From positions 86,766 through 150,765 of the forward strand of contig CACZAC010000002.1 in the NCBI GenBank assembly GCA_902779125.1: a stretch of DNA of 64,000 nucleotides. The letters are read 5' to 3'. Position 1 is the stretch's first letter; each line of letters opens with the position of its first letter. The translations under genes and the position numbers were made by a program. The DNA is from an uncultured Bacteroidales bacterium. Its GTDB lineage: Bacteria > Bacteroidota > Bacteroidia > Bacteroidales > Muribaculaceae. Positions 9,191 to 18,370 of the stretch are shown here, in pieces. The notes beneath the pieces were generated by a model, which was not told where the DNA came from, made no database searches, and saw only the letters and a list, made by a program, of their open reading frames with translations.

Positions 9191-10186
9191 CTAGCGGCGC
9201 TTTCCAAGCATCCAGGGGAGGTAGCGCTCGAACAAGAGCGCGAGGGGATAGAGAACTGCCATCACGACCAGTGCTATGACGACCTTCAAGAGGATGTTGT
9301 CGTCGAAGATGTCGGGCCCGGTGAACTTTGCCACCAGCATCTTCATGACGCCGATGAGGTAGTTCTGCAAGGCAAGATAGGTGATACCTGTGATGGCAAC
9401 GGTCTGGGCTATACGGCTGGTACCGCAATGGGCCTCTAACCACTTGCACACCGCGGTATAGAACGGCAAGGTCAGAATGACGGCCTCGGGAGCGAGGACG
9501 TAGGCCACGTCACGATTGATGGTCAACGGAGCAACGATGAGGAAACCTAAACCCAAAACTGCCAGCAATACCCACAGCAGGGAGCGCATCGGATTGGCAA
9601 AGGAAAACTTGCCCACCAACGAGTGGCAACAGTTACCCAGCGCGTATATGGGCATATACAGAAAGGCCTTGTCCAGATTCCAATAACGGAACCAGGGCAA
9701 ATCAGGCATGATGAGCAAGAATAAGCTCAACAGCAGAGCGACGGCCAGCGGCCAATAGCCACTAAGCCATTTTTTTATCGGATAATAGATGACCTGCATG
9801 GTAAACAGGGCAGCCAGGAACCAGAAAGGCCCCAAAACGACGCCGGGTGTTCCTTGCAGGTACTGCCACAGCGGCGTGAGGGTGTCGATAGCCTGTTCCT
9901 CGGGGCCAGCCATGCGGCGCCCCACGACGAGCCACAGGGCATAGAAGAGGATGAAAAAGGTGGTGTAAGGAATCAGAATCTGACGGGCACGGTGGCGCAG
10001 GAAGGAAAAGAAATTCTGCTGCTTGGCGATGTTGAACAGGTAGCCCGCGGCAAAGAAGAACACTGGCGCGCCCATGTTGAAGAGCGCCACCTCGTGGGCG
10101 GTGTCATAGCGTGGCGGTGTGTGATAGACCACCACGAGAAACATCGCGATGAACTTGATGTAGTCGAGCCACGCTTTCCTTTCCAT
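9191..10186 (-). CDS. Acyltransferase family 3 membrane protein
   Basis: 331 residues. The start MERKAWLDYIKFIAMFLVVVYHT is the classic opening of acyltransferase-3 (OatA/NodX/WecH) proteins: the first membrane segment carries the conserved His (YHTPPR) and is followed by GAPVFFFAAGYLF. About ten hydrophobic segments span the protein and the C-terminus is basic (LGKRR). These proteins transfer acetyl or other acyl groups from the cytoplasm to envelope glycans; the substrate cannot be told here. There is no partner gene: serS lies 111 bases upstream and the REP array touches its stop codon. The AT-rich 10187-10297 gap holds no clear hairpin. Confidence 0.85.
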   Translation of the reverse strand: MERKAWLDYIKFIAMFLVVVYHTPPRYDTAHEVALFNMGAPVFFFAAGYLFNIAKQQNFFSFLRHRARQILIPYTTFFILFYALWLVVGRRMAGPEEQAIDTLTPLWQYLQGTPGVVLGPFWFLAALFTMQVIYYPIKKWLSGYWPLAVALLLSLFLLIMPDLPWFRYWNLDKAFLYMPIYALGNCCHSLVGKFSFANPMRSLLWVLLAVLGLGFLIVAPLTINRDVAYVLAPEAVILTLPFYTAVCKWLEAHCGTSRIAQTVAITGITYLALQNYLIGVMKMLVAKFTGPDIFDDNILLKVVIALVVMAVLYPLALLFERYLPWMLGKRR

Positions 10187-10297
10187 ATATCTCTTACTAA
10201 AAAGAAAACAATAAGTACAATAAAAACAATTATCGTGTTGCGGTCAACAAATTGTCATTATTGTATTTATTGTTTTCTTGCGTTGACTTTTTACCTA

Positions 10298-11569
10298 TCA
10301 GTCAATGATATCGAAGCCAGTGTAACGCTGCAGGGTGGCGGGGATGCGGATGCCCTCGGGCGTCTGGTTGTTCTCGAGCAATGCGGCTACGATGCGCGGC
10401 AGAGCGAGTGCCGAACCGTTGAGGGTGTGGCACAGGTGGGTCTTCTTGTCGTCGCCACGGTAGCGGCACTTGAGGCGGTTGGCCTGGTAGGTCTCGAAGT
10501 TGGAGACACTGCTCACCTCGAGCCAGCGTTGCTGGGCTGCCGACCACACCTCGAAGTCGAAGGTGATGGCACTGGTGAAACTCATGTCACCACCGCACAG
10601 GCGCAGGATGTGCCACGGCAGTTCCAGTTTCTCGAGCAGTCCCTGTACATGGTCCTTCATCTCCTCGAGAGCGGCATAAGAGTCCTCAGGCTTCTCGATG
10701 CGGACGATTTCGACCTTGTCGAACTGGTGCAGGCGGTTCAAGCCACGCACGTCCTTGCCATAGGAGCCAGCCTCGCGGCGGAAACATGCCGAGTAAGCAC
10801 AATTCTTCTTGGGCAGTTCCTCCTGGGGGATGATGACGTCACGGTACATGTTGGTCACGGGCACCTCGGCCGTGGGGATGAGGTAGAATTCGTCAAACTG
10901 GCAGTAGTACATCTGACCCTCCTTGTCAGGAAGCTGTCCCGTACCCAATCCAGAGGCCTCGTTTACCACGAGAGGCGGTTCTATCTCGGTATAGCCAGCC
11001 TTGCCAGCCTCGTCGAGGAAGAACTGAATCAGGGCACGCTGCAAGCGTGCACCCTTGCCCACATACACGGGGAAACCTGCACCGGTAATCTTCACACCGA
11101 GGTCAAAGTCGATGAGATTATATTTCTTGGCCAGGTCCCAATGGGGCAAGGCATCCTCGGGCAGTTCGGGCATCTTGCCACCGGTCTTCTCGACCACGTT
11201 ATCCTCGGCGGTCTTGCCCTCGGGGACGCCGCTGTAGGGGACGTTGGGAATGCCCAGCAGGAGCTGGGTAATCTCGTCCTGGGCGGCGCTGAGGTTGTCG
11301 TCAATCTTCTTGTTGGCGGTCTTGAGTTCGGCCACTTGGGCCTTGACGTTTTCGGCCTCGTCACGGTTACCCTGCTTCATGAGGGCACCGATTTGTGCAG
11401 CCATTTTATTGAGCACAGCGGCGTTGTCGTCGCGTTGTTTCTGCAGTGCACGGCGCTGCTTATCCAGTTCCACGATGCGCATGATGTCCTCACGAGCGTC
11501 AAAGCACTTGACGGCAAGGCGGCGAATCACTTCCTCGGGGTCCTGGTTAATCAATTGTAATGTCAGCAT
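10298..11569 (-). CDS. serS: Seryl-tRNA synthetase
   Basis: 423 residues, full length for the family. Residues 1-105 form the long antiparallel coiled-coil arm that grips the tRNA-Ser variable arm (VELDKQRRALQKQRDDNAAV). The class II catalytic core follows, with GTGQLPDKEGQMYY and IPTAEVP, motif 2 (CFRREAGSYGKD) and motif 3 (LNGSALALPRIVAALLENNQ, about 383-402). It charges tRNA-Ser with serine in the cytoplasm. It lies 42 bases after yqeY at the end of the long division operon and may also have its own promoter; none is obvious in the short gap, which contains a CTAG-rich repeat. Confidence 0.97.
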   Translation of the reverse strand: MLTLQLINQDPEEVIRRLAVKCFDAREDIMRIVELDKQRRALQKQRDDNAAVLNKMAAQIGALMKQGNRDEAENVKAQVAELKTANKKIDDNLSAAQDEITQLLLGIPNVPYSGVPEGKTAEDNVVEKTGGKMPELPEDALPHWDLAKKYNLIDFDLGVKITGAGFPVYVGKGARLQRALIQFFLDEAGKAGYTEIEPPLVVNEASGLGTGQLPDKEGQMYYCQFDEFYLIPTAEVPVTNMYRDVIIPQEELPKKNCAYSACFRREAGSYGKDVRGLNRLHQFDKVEIVRIEKPEDSYAALEEMKDHVQGLLEKLELPWHILRLCGGDMSFTSAITFDFEVWSAAQQRWLEVSSVSNFETYQANRLKCRYRGDDKKTHLCHTLNGSALALPRIVAALLENNQTPEGIRIPATLQRYTGFDIID

Positions 11570-11582
11570 TTTTTATTTTTTG

Positions 11583-11603
11583 TTTCTAGTCCCTAGTTTC
11601 TGG
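11583..11603. repeat. CTAG-rich short repeat
   Basis: TTTCTAGTCCCTAGTTTCTGG lies in the yqeY-serS gap. Its reverse complement, built from AGAAACTAGGGACTAG, recurs in the tatD-yidD gap at 41953-42003. Such short AT-rich strings appear in several intergenic spots here. Confidence 0.5.
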
Positions 11604-11611
11604 TTGGTGTT

Positions 11612-12067
11612 TTAGTTCGCGGATAGAAGTTCTTTTACCTTGGCGCTGATGGCGCGACCCTCGGCACGTCCGGCAAGCTGCTTGGTAGCAATACCCATCA
11701 CCTTGCCCATGTCCTTCATGCTGGTGGCGCCAACCTGCTCGATAATCGACTTGACATGGGCAGTGAGTTCCTCGTCATTCATCTGCTTGGGCAGGAACTC
11801 CTCGATGACGGCAGCCTGCAAGAGTTCCACATCAGCCAAATCCTGACGGTTCTGGTCGATGTAAATCTGGGCGCTCTCCTTGCGCTGTTTGGCCATGCGC
11901 ACGAGCACCTTGAGGGCATTCTCATCACTGACCTCGCCGTTGTTGCCCGGTGCGGTCTTGATAATCAGGAACTCAGCCTTGATACCTCTGAGCGCCTCGA
12001 GCCGGCCCTTGTCATGAGCCTTCATGGCTTCCTTGATGCCATTGTTTACTTGATCAAAGATACTCAT
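11612..12067 (-). CDS. yqeY: GatB/YqeY domain-containing protein
   Basis: 151 residues, the usual length for stand-alone YqeY. It has the typical N-terminus (MSIFDQVNNGIKEAMKAHDK), the middle region ending IEEFLPKQMNDEEL, and a C-terminal KDMGKVMGIATKQLAGRAEG matching the tRNA-binding-like tail of GatB. Its cellular role is not settled; an association with tRNA-dependent amidation is inferred from homology only. It lies 26 bases after ftsZ on the same strand, a position seen in other Bacteroidales. Confidence 0.93.
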   Translation of the reverse strand: MSIFDQVNNGIKEAMKAHDKGRLEALRGIKAEFLIIKTAPGNNGEVSDENALKVLVRMAKQRKESAQIYIDQNRQDLADVELLQAAVIEEFLPKQMNDEELTAHVKSIIEQVGATSMKDMGKVMGIATKQLAGRAEGRAISAKVKELLSAN

Positions 12068-12093
12068 GTTGTAACTTGCTCGTTTACAGTGTT

Positions 12094-13485
12094 TTACTCA
12101 CCAAAATTAATAGTCTGAGTGTCACCACCGCCACTGCGCTTGGGCGTCTTGGGCACCTCGACGGGCTTCTCCTGAGTAACAGCCTGCTGGCGTTCCTTGA
12201 TGAGGTTGCGGAAGTCGGGTTTGCGCTTGTAGGTCGGCGTCTTCTCAATCATGTCGATGACATCGTCGTCGTCCATTTCCTCGGGGGTAAGCACGATGTA
12301 GCGGGCGCGGTTCTGGGCCAGGGCCTGCTTGGTGATAGCCTCCTCGCCATATTCCTTAATCAGGCGTCCGCTGTTGTCGGTAACAGTGTTGGGTACCGAA
12401 ATCGATTCGCGGCGCTGCGGAACATTCTGTACCGGAGCCTCCTTGTCAAGCGACACATTGAAACCGGCAGCCAGCACGGTCACCTTGATTTGCTCCTCCA
12501 GGTTCAGGTCGTGGGCAGTACCCCAGATGACATCAACCTCCTGGTCGAAGTTGGCCATAAATTCCTGAATCTCGTTCAACTCCTTCATCAGCAGCGGTGA
12601 GCCACTGTTGGGATTGAAATAGACGTTCATCAAAATCTTGCGGGAACCATAGACGTCACGGTTCTTGAGCAGCGGCGACTCCAGGGCATCCTCGATGGCC
12701 TTGGTCACACGTCGCTCACCAGTACCGTAACCCGAGCTGATGATGGCAGCACCACCATTGCGCAGAGTGGTATTCACATCGTTGAAGTCGAGGTTGATGA
12801 CACCACGCACGGTAATCAGGTCACTGATGCTGCGGGCAGCAGTGGTCAAGGTATCATCGGCCTTACCAAACGCGTTGGTGAAGTCCAGGTCGCTGTAAAT
12901 CTCGGTCAGGCGCTGGTTGTTGATGATGAGCAGGGCGTCAACATACTTGCCCATTTCATCGGCACCGGCAAGAGCCTTGAGAATCTTCTTGGGTCCCTCG
13001 AACAGGAACGGGATGGTCACGATACCGATGGTGAGCACGCCCTTCTCGTGGGCAATGCGAGCCACAACAGGCGCGGCTCCCGTACCGGTACCACCACCCA
13101 TACCAGCGGTGATGAAGACCATCTTGGTGTCATCATCAAAGAGGGCAGCGATTTCGCTCTCACTCTCCTCGGCGGCACGCTTGGCCGTCTCGGGAATATT
13201 ACCGGCGCCCAGGCCGTGGGTCGTGTTGGGACCCAGCAGCACGCGGTTGGGAACCGGCGACTCGTTGAGCTGCTGGCGGTCGGTATTGAGGACGACAAAC
13301 GAGACGCCCTCGATGTTCTGCATGTACATGTGATTGATGGCGTTGTTACCACCGCCACCGACGCCCATCACCTTGATGATGGTGCGGGTATTCTCCTTAT
13401 CCTGGAATCCCGAGTCCTTATCCAGCGTGGACATAATGTCGTGGCCACGGTCGTGCGACTCATTAAATGAAATCTTTTCTTCCAT
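12094..13485 (-). CDS. ftsZ: Cell division GTPase FtsZ
   Basis: 463 residues. The tubulin signature GGGTGTGAAP lies at about residues 130-139, preceded by the glycine-rich VGGGGNNAINHM; the T7 region NLDFNDVNTTL is present. FtsZ polymerises at mid-cell into the Z ring that organises the divisome. After residue 340 there is a long linker, then KTPTYKRKPDFRNLIKE and a C-terminal TQTINFGE; the latter parts would serve as the tether for FtsA and related partners. An N-terminal extension of about 35 residues precedes the core, and an internal Met at residue 18 is an alternative start. It follows ftsA by 66 bases, the standard order. Confidence 0.98.
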   Translation of the reverse strand: MEEKISFNESHDRGHDIMSTLDKDSGFQDKENTRTIIKVMGVGGGGNNAINHMYMQNIEGVSFVVLNTDRQQLNESPVPNRVLLGPNTTHGLGAGNIPETAKRAAEESESEIAALFDDDTKMVFITAGMGGGTGTGAAPVVARIAHEKGVLTIGIVTIPFLFEGPKKILKALAGADEMGKYVDALLIINNQRLTEIYSDLDFTNAFGKADDTLTTAARSISDLITVRGVINLDFNDVNTTLRNGGAAIISSGYGTGERRVTKAIEDALESPLLKNRDVYGSRKILMNVYFNPNSGSPLLMKELNEIQEFMANFDQEVDVIWGTAHDLNLEEQIKVTVLAAGFNVSLDKEAPVQNVPQRRESISVPNTVTDNSGRLIKEYGEEAITKQALAQNRARYIVLTPEEMDDDDVIDMIEKTPTYKRKPDFRNLIKERQQAVTQEKPVEVPKTPKRSGGGDTQTINFGE

Positions 13486-13551
13486 ATATCTTATCGTTTT
13501 GTTTTTGTTCTTAATAATTTGGATGATAGTTTTCCAGACACGCCGGATAGT

Positions 13552-14874
13552 TTACTGATCGTCTTCCTCCTCGTCCTCGGACATAATGCGAGCGAAACGA
13601 TCGGCCAGGCCCTTCATCCAACCCGGTTTCTTCTTCTCCCTTGCGGGTTTCTTGGGCTCCTCGGTTACCTCGGTCTGACGGGGCTCCTTGATATTGACAT
13701 TACCACCCTCAAAGACAGGACCGTCCTCATACTTGTTGAGCTCAACGCAGGTCTCCCTGTCCTCAATCATTTCGGCAGCCTGGGCAAGAAGTGCAAACAC
13801 TTCGATATACTCCATGCGGTTGATGCTCGAGTTGAGGATATTGATTGAAAGCGGGTTCTGTCCCATGCGCACTTTAATCTTGATGGTCTCTTCCATCTTC
13901 TGCTGCAAACCGCCCAGGTGTGCACCGCCACCAATCAGGACGATGCTCTGGATATCATTGGAAGTCACACCTGCATCAGCCAGCTGCTGGTTGATATTGG
14001 CGATGATTTCACCGGTTCGCGCGCTGATGTAGTTGGCAGCTTCACGTGCATTGACACCCTCGATGACAACGTTGCTCACGTTGCTGGGGTCGAGCGGATT
14101 GTTGATGTTCTTCTTGACGTTCTCGGCAGTCTCCTCGAGCACGTTCATACCGTTCATCACGTCACGCGTGAGGTTGCGGCCACCCAGGGGCAGCGTGTTC
14201 AGGAAGATAAGCGCCTTGTTCTTGTAGATGGAGACGGTTGTCGTCTCGGCACCCATATCCACGAGCATGCAACCCAGTTCACGGTCACTCTCGCTCAAAA
14301 TCTGCTCGGCGACAGCCAGCGGGGTAACGATAAAGCCCTTGGCAGACACGCCGAATGTCATCAGTCGGTTCAGGTTGAGTTTGAGGGCGGGCTTAGCCAC
14401 AATCAGGTTGACCTTGATTTTTATGGACGAACCAAATTGTCCTGCGGGGTTCAGTGTATTCACCTTGTCAACATAGTAGGCGCGAGGCACGATGTCCACG
14501 GTATCGTGGTTCTTGATGGGGCTACTGCTTGCCTCGTGGATGATAAGGTCAATCAGGTCTTTGGTGATAGGCTTGGTGTTGTCAACGCTGCGGTTCACCT
14601 CGCTGACCATGCTGTGGAGCGAACGTCCGCTCACACCCAGATATACCTGTGTGATGCGGCCATCGACCATGCCCTCGAGCGTCTTGAGGATATGATTGAT
14701 GCTCGTCTTGATATTCTCCACATTCTGCACGATGCCATATCTCACGCTATTGAGATGCTTTTCTTCTTGCAGGTGTTTTACGCTCAAGTATCCAGCCGAA
14801 GTCTTCTCGGCAATAGCTCCGACAATTTTGGAGCTTCCGATTTCAAGTGCTACAATATATTGGTTCTTTTCCAT
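13552..14874 (-). CDS. ftsA: Cell division protein FtsA
   Basis: 440 residues when started at the ATG at 14874 (MEKNQYIVALEIGSSKIVGA). A longer in-frame extension reaches into ftsQ but carries no FtsA features and is rejected. The protein has the actin/Hsp70 fold: phosphate-1 segment ALEIGSSKI, the FtsA-specific 1C subdomain, VDMGAETTTVSIY (phosphate 2) and VLIGGGAHLGGL (adenosine). It anchors FtsZ to the membrane; the C-terminus (KPGWMKGLADRFARIM) is an amphipathic membrane-targeting helix followed by an acidic tail (SEDEEEDDQ) that extends past it. It sits between ftsQ and ftsZ. Confidence 0.97.
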   Translation of the reverse strand: MEKNQYIVALEIGSSKIVGAIAEKTSAGYLSVKHLQEEKHLNSVRYGIVQNVENIKTSINHILKTLEGMVDGRITQVYLGVSGRSLHSMVSEVNRSVDNTKPITKDLIDLIIHEASSSPIKNHDTVDIVPRAYYVDKVNTLNPAGQFGSSIKIKVNLIVAKPALKLNLNRLMTFGVSAKGFIVTPLAVAEQILSESDRELGCMLVDMGAETTTVSIYKNKALIFLNTLPLGGRNLTRDVMNGMNVLEETAENVKKNINNPLDPSNVSNVVIEGVNAREAANYISARTGEIIANINQQLADAGVTSNDIQSIVLIGGGAHLGGLQQKMEETIKIKVRMGQNPLSINILNSSINRMEYIEVFALLAQAAEMIEDRETCVELNKYEDGPVFEGGNVNIKEPRQTEVTEEPKKPAREKKKPGWMKGLADRFARIMSEDEEEDDQ

Positions 14875-14902
14875 AAAACTGATGAAATATTTTATTTGGT
14901 TG

Positions 14903-15823
14903 TTAATTACTCTTTTTGTTATTCTCTTGTTTTTTGTTCTCTTGGTCACGCTTGCCCTGATTATCCTGTTCGGGCTTGGATTCGTTCTGCTTGGCGCGAT
15001 TGGCATCGGCTACCGAGCCCACGGTCATAGTCTCGATGTCGGGCGCCTGCTCATCATCCTCAGGATCGTACTGGATAGACTGCTGTACTGCCTTGACGCG
15101 GCGGGTTGCCACAATCTGGTGGTTCCATTTCACCGAGATGGTGTCATAGGTCTCCCACCCTTTCTTGGGCATCACCTGGCGATAGAACTGCATGAGTTTG
15201 GCAAACTTGTTCTCAAAGCCATCGGCACTGCCGATATTGATAACATGGCCACTGATGTTGGGAACGATGATGATGTTGTTGGTGTCCTTGACACAATACA
15301 TCGACACCAGTGAGTGCAACAACGAGTCATTCTCGACATAGTTGATGAGCGGCAGCAGCCTCGTGGCAGGATACTTGCGGGTGAAGTGTCCCTGCACGAC
15401 GGGCACATCGCTGTGGTAATACACATTGGCGGACATGTGCTTGCCCGAGCGGTTCACATAGTAGGAACTCTCGCCGTCAAAGACCCTGAAAATGGGCACC
15501 AACTGGCTCACACGAATCAGCAGACGTCCATTCTGGCACTTGACGATATCAGCACTCTCGAGATAAGGCGAAAGCTTGAGTGCCTCCTCTATCTCGCTGG
15601 CATCGATGCTGCCCATACGCTTGCCCACAAGTTTGATGCCTTGACTCTGCAGCTCATCGAGCACGCCCTGTGGCGTCACAAACGAAGTGCTGTCGGCATT
15701 GACGATTTCAACGTCAATCTGACTGCACACCTCGCCTTGAGACCTGTTGCGTGCCCAGACAATGCCTACCACCAGCATGATGGCCAGCACTGCCAAAATG
15801 ATATTCTGTATCAGCCGTTTCAA
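14903..15823 (-). CDS. ftsQ: Cell division protein FtsQ
   Basis: 306 residues: a single membrane segment at about residues 4-24, then a POTRA-like region (EIVNADSTSFVTPQGVLDELQ) and a beta domain containing VKCQNGRLLIRVSQLVPIFRV. The arrangement fits FtsQ/DivIB, the divisome scaffold that recruits FtsB/FtsL in the periplasm. The last 50 residues are low-complexity and charged (Asn, Gln, Lys, Glu), which is longer than in E. coli. The start overlaps the murC stop by 4 bases (ATGA), indicating translational coupling. Confidence 0.9.
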   Translation of the reverse strand: MKRLIQNIILAVLAIMLVVGIVWARNRSQGEVCSQIDVEIVNADSTSFVTPQGVLDELQSQGIKLVGKRMGSIDASEIEEALKLSPYLESADIVKCQNGRLLIRVSQLVPIFRVFDGESSYYVNRSGKHMSANVYYHSDVPVVQGHFTRKYPATRLLPLINYVENDSLLHSLVSMYCVKDTNNIIIVPNISGHVINIGSADGFENKFAKLMQFYRQVMPKKGWETYDTISVKWNHQIVATRRVKAVQQSIQYDPEDDEQAPDIETMTVGSVADANRAKQNESKPEQDNQGKRDQENKKQENNKKSN

Positions 15824-17202
15824 TGCTTCTGTTTCTTGAATTCATCGCGTATTTCAGGCAGCAGATTGGCGATATCGCCAGCACCTGCCGTCAATAAGAC
15901 GTCAAAATTACTCAAATGTATTGACTTAATCAAATTTTCTTTCGAGTAAATGATTTTTTTTGCACTTGTTACCTTTTCCAGGATGATTTCACTGGTCACT
16001 CCGGGTATGGGTTCCTCGCGGGCGGGGTAAATGGGGAGCAGAATCACCTCATCGGCAAGCGACAGTGCCGATGCAAACTCGGGAGCAAAGTCACGCGTGC
16101 GCGTGTAGAGATGGGGCTGGAAAATCACCGTCAGGGTGCGGTCGGGATACAAATCACGCACCGACGAGATACTCGCGCGCAACTCACCAGGATGATGGGC
16201 ATAGTCATCAATCATCACCTTACCATGGTCACCCGGCTCCTTGAGCCAGAACTCAAAACGACGCTTCGGACCCATGAACGTGGCAATGGCTTCTCGCATC
16301 ACATCGCCAGGCACGTCAATCAATCGGCAAGCCGCCATAGCAGCAATGGCGTTCTCGATATTGATGGAAACAGGCACGCCCAGGTTGATGTCGCTAATCG
16401 TCTCCCACGGGGTCACCAGGTCAAAGATAATCTCTCCGTTGCCCTTGCGGATGTTGGCAGCGTGGAAGTCGCCCTCGTCGCGGCTATAGGTGTAAGTGGT
16501 CACCTGCTCGCCCACCCTGGGTTTCAGGGCCAATCCTGTGTGAATGATGAGTGAGCCGCCTGGTTGAATCAATTCAGTGAAATGGGCAAAACTCTCCAGG
16601 TAATTCTCGGCAGTGCCATAGATATCCAAATGGTCAGGGTCGGTCGAGGTCACAACAGCGATAAAGGGGCGCAGGTGATGGAACGAACGGTCAAACTCAT
16701 CGGCCTCGATGACCGAATACGGACTCGTCGTTGACAGCAAGAAATTGCTGTCGTAGTTGCGCAGCACTCCGCCCAGAAAGGCATTGCATCCCAGCGGAGA
16801 AGTGTGCAGGATATGGGCCGCCATACTCGATGTGGTAGTCTTTCCATGGGTACCGGCAAAACACAAGCCCTTGCTATGGGCAGTCACGACGCCCAACAAT
16901 GCGGCACGCTTCACTACTTCAAAGCCGTTGGCACGGAAGTAGGTCAGTCCCTGATGGCTGTCGGGGACGGCAGGGGTATAGACTACCAGAGTGCGCTGCG
17001 GGTCGCGGCAGTAGTCTGGTATCAGGTTGGGGTCCTCGTCAAAGTCGATGTGAATACCCTCTTGCTGGAGCGCCCGTGTCAGGTCGCTCGGGGTGCGGTC
17101 ATAGCCTGCCACACGCTTTCCTTTAGCAAGAAAATAGCGTTCCAGGGCTGCCATCCCAATGCCCCCGGCACCGACAAAATACAATGAATCAAAATCTTTC
17201 AT
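15820..17202 (-). CDS. murC: UDP-N-acetylmuramate--L-alanine ligase
   Basis: 460 residues. A Rossmann loop (GAGGIGMAALERY, from residue 11) binds UDP-MurNAc, and the ATP loop GTHGKTTTSS lies at about 117-126. The conserved DDYAHHPGE segment and the C-terminal Mur ligase domain are intact. It adds L-Ala to UDP-MurNAc, the first peptide step of peptidoglycan precursor synthesis in the cytoplasm. It lies after murG (46-base gap) and couples to ftsQ by a 4-base overlap. Confidence 0.98.
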   Translation of the reverse strand: MKDFDSLYFVGAGGIGMAALERYFLAKGKRVAGYDRTPSDLTRALQQEGIHIDFDEDPNLIPDYCRDPQRTLVVYTPAVPDSHQGLTYFRANGFEVVKRAALLGVVTAHSKGLCFAGTHGKTTTSSMAAHILHTSPLGCNAFLGGVLRNYDSNFLLSTTSPYSVIEADEFDRSFHHLRPFIAVVTSTDPDHLDIYGTAENYLESFAHFTELIQPGGSLIIHTGLALKPRVGEQVTTYTYSRDEGDFHAANIRKGNGEIIFDLVTPWETISDINLGVPVSINIENAIAAMAACRLIDVPGDVMREAIATFMGPKRRFEFWLKEPGDHGKVMIDDYAHHPGELRASISSVRDLYPDRTLTVIFQPHLYTRTRDFAPEFASALSLADEVILLPIYPAREEPIPGVTSEIILEKVTSAKKIIYSKENLIKSIHLSNFDVLLTAGAGDIANLLPEIRDEFKKQKH

Positions 17203-17248
17203 TCCTCTATTTATTATCCAGTTTTTGTGTTTTTTAATATGTTGTCTA

Positions 17249-18370
17249 TCAACGCCTTTTGACGACTTTTTCTACTTCATCGACAATGCGCTCGGCGGCA
17301 TCCCGCAGGGCCATCTCTTTCACATTGCGGCCCAGGATGCTGATCTGCTGATCGTTTTGGACGGTTTCGAGCATCGTGTTGATAAGACTGGCCGACGCAT
17401 CGGCATCAGTTACCATAATGGCGGCACCGCGCTTGACAAGAGCCAGAGCGTTCTTGGTCTGATGGTCCTCGGCAACATTGGGCGAAGGCACCAGAATGAC
17501 AGGCTTGCCCAGCAACTGCAGTTCGCTGATGGAACTTGCCCCGGCACGCGAGACGACGAGGTCAGCGGCACGATAAGCCATATCCATATTGCTGATGAAC
17601 GGCATCTGGAACACATTCTTCACGCCTGACGCTTCGAGAGCCTCACGACACGGCTGGTCGTAGTTCTTGCCCGTTTGCCAGATGACCTGCACGCCATAGG
17701 TATCGCCAATCTGCTTCAACCCTTGGATGATGGCATTATTGATGGTGCGGGCACCCAGGCTGCCACCGATGATGAGAATCGTCTTCTTGACAGGGTCGGC
17801 GCCCATAGCCTGACGGGCTTGTTCGGGCGTGGCTCCACACTCGAGCAGGTTGCGCCTCACGGGATTGCCGGTAAGCACAATCTTGTCCTGGGGGAAGAAA
17901 CGTTCCATGCCCTCATAGGCGACACAGATGCAGTCGGCCTTGGCAGCGAGCAGCTTATTGGTCACACCGGCATAGGAGTTCTGTTCCTGAAGCAAGGTGG
18001 GGATGCCCTGTTTCTGGGCCTCCTTGAGCATGGGGCCACTGGCATAACCGCCCACACCGATGGCGATATCGGGGTTGAAATCCTTCAGAATCTTCTTGGC
18101 CAGGCGCATACTCTTGAGCAATCGCGCCACGACCTTGAAATTGCGCAGCAGGTGCTTGCGGTCAAAACCGCTCACTGGCAAACCGATGATGTTATAGCCC
18201 GCAGCGGGCACTTTCTCCATTTCCATGCGGCCCTCGGCTCCTACAAACAGGATTCTTGCATCGGGATAGCGACGGCGCACTTCATTGGCGATGGACAAGG
18301 CGGGGAAAATGTGTCCGCCGGTGCCACCACCACTGACCAAGACGTTGAGTTGTTGTTTATTTCCAGACAT
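17249..18370 (-). CDS. murG: Undecaprenyl-PP-MurNAc-pentapeptide GlcNAc transferase
   Basis: 373 residues from the ATG at 18370 (MSGNKQQLNVLVSGGGTGGH); the frame extends further into ftsW but the extension has no family features. The GGGTGGH loop lies at residues 14-20, and the donor-binding region contains GGSLGARTINNAI and LVVSRAGASSISELQLLGKP. MurG (GT28) converts lipid I to lipid II at the inner membrane face. The start overlaps the ftsW 3' end by 14 bases, so the two are probably translated together. Confidence 0.97.
   Translation of the reverse strand: MSGNKQQLNVLVSGGGTGGHIFPALSIANEVRRRYPDARILFVGAEGRMEMEKVPAAGYNIIGLPVSGFDRKHLLRNFKVVARLLKSMRLAKKILKDFNPDIAIGVGGYASGPMLKEAQKQGIPTLLQEQNSYAGVTNKLLAAKADCICVAYEGMERFFPQDKIVLTGNPVRRNLLECGATPEQARQAMGADPVKKTILIIGGSLGARTINNAIIQGLKQIGDTYGVQVIWQTGKNYDQPCREALEASGVKNVFQMPFISNMDMAYRAADLVVSRAGASSISELQLLGKPVILVPSPNVAEDHQTKNALALVKRGAAIMVTDADASASLINTMLETVQNDQQISILGRNVKEMALRDAAERIVDEVEKVVKRR

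Noticed and set aside
9854-11560. 568-codon plus-strand frame
   Set aside because: It lies antisense to serS and the acyltransferase gene, both with full family motifs.
14875-15006. N-terminal extension of FtsA
   Set aside because: Basic low-complexity residues antisense-free but overlapping ftsQ; the actin-like start MEKNQYIVALEIGSS is at 14874.
13918-15030. 370-codon plus-strand frame
   Set aside because: Antisense of ftsA and ftsQ; no recognisable protein.
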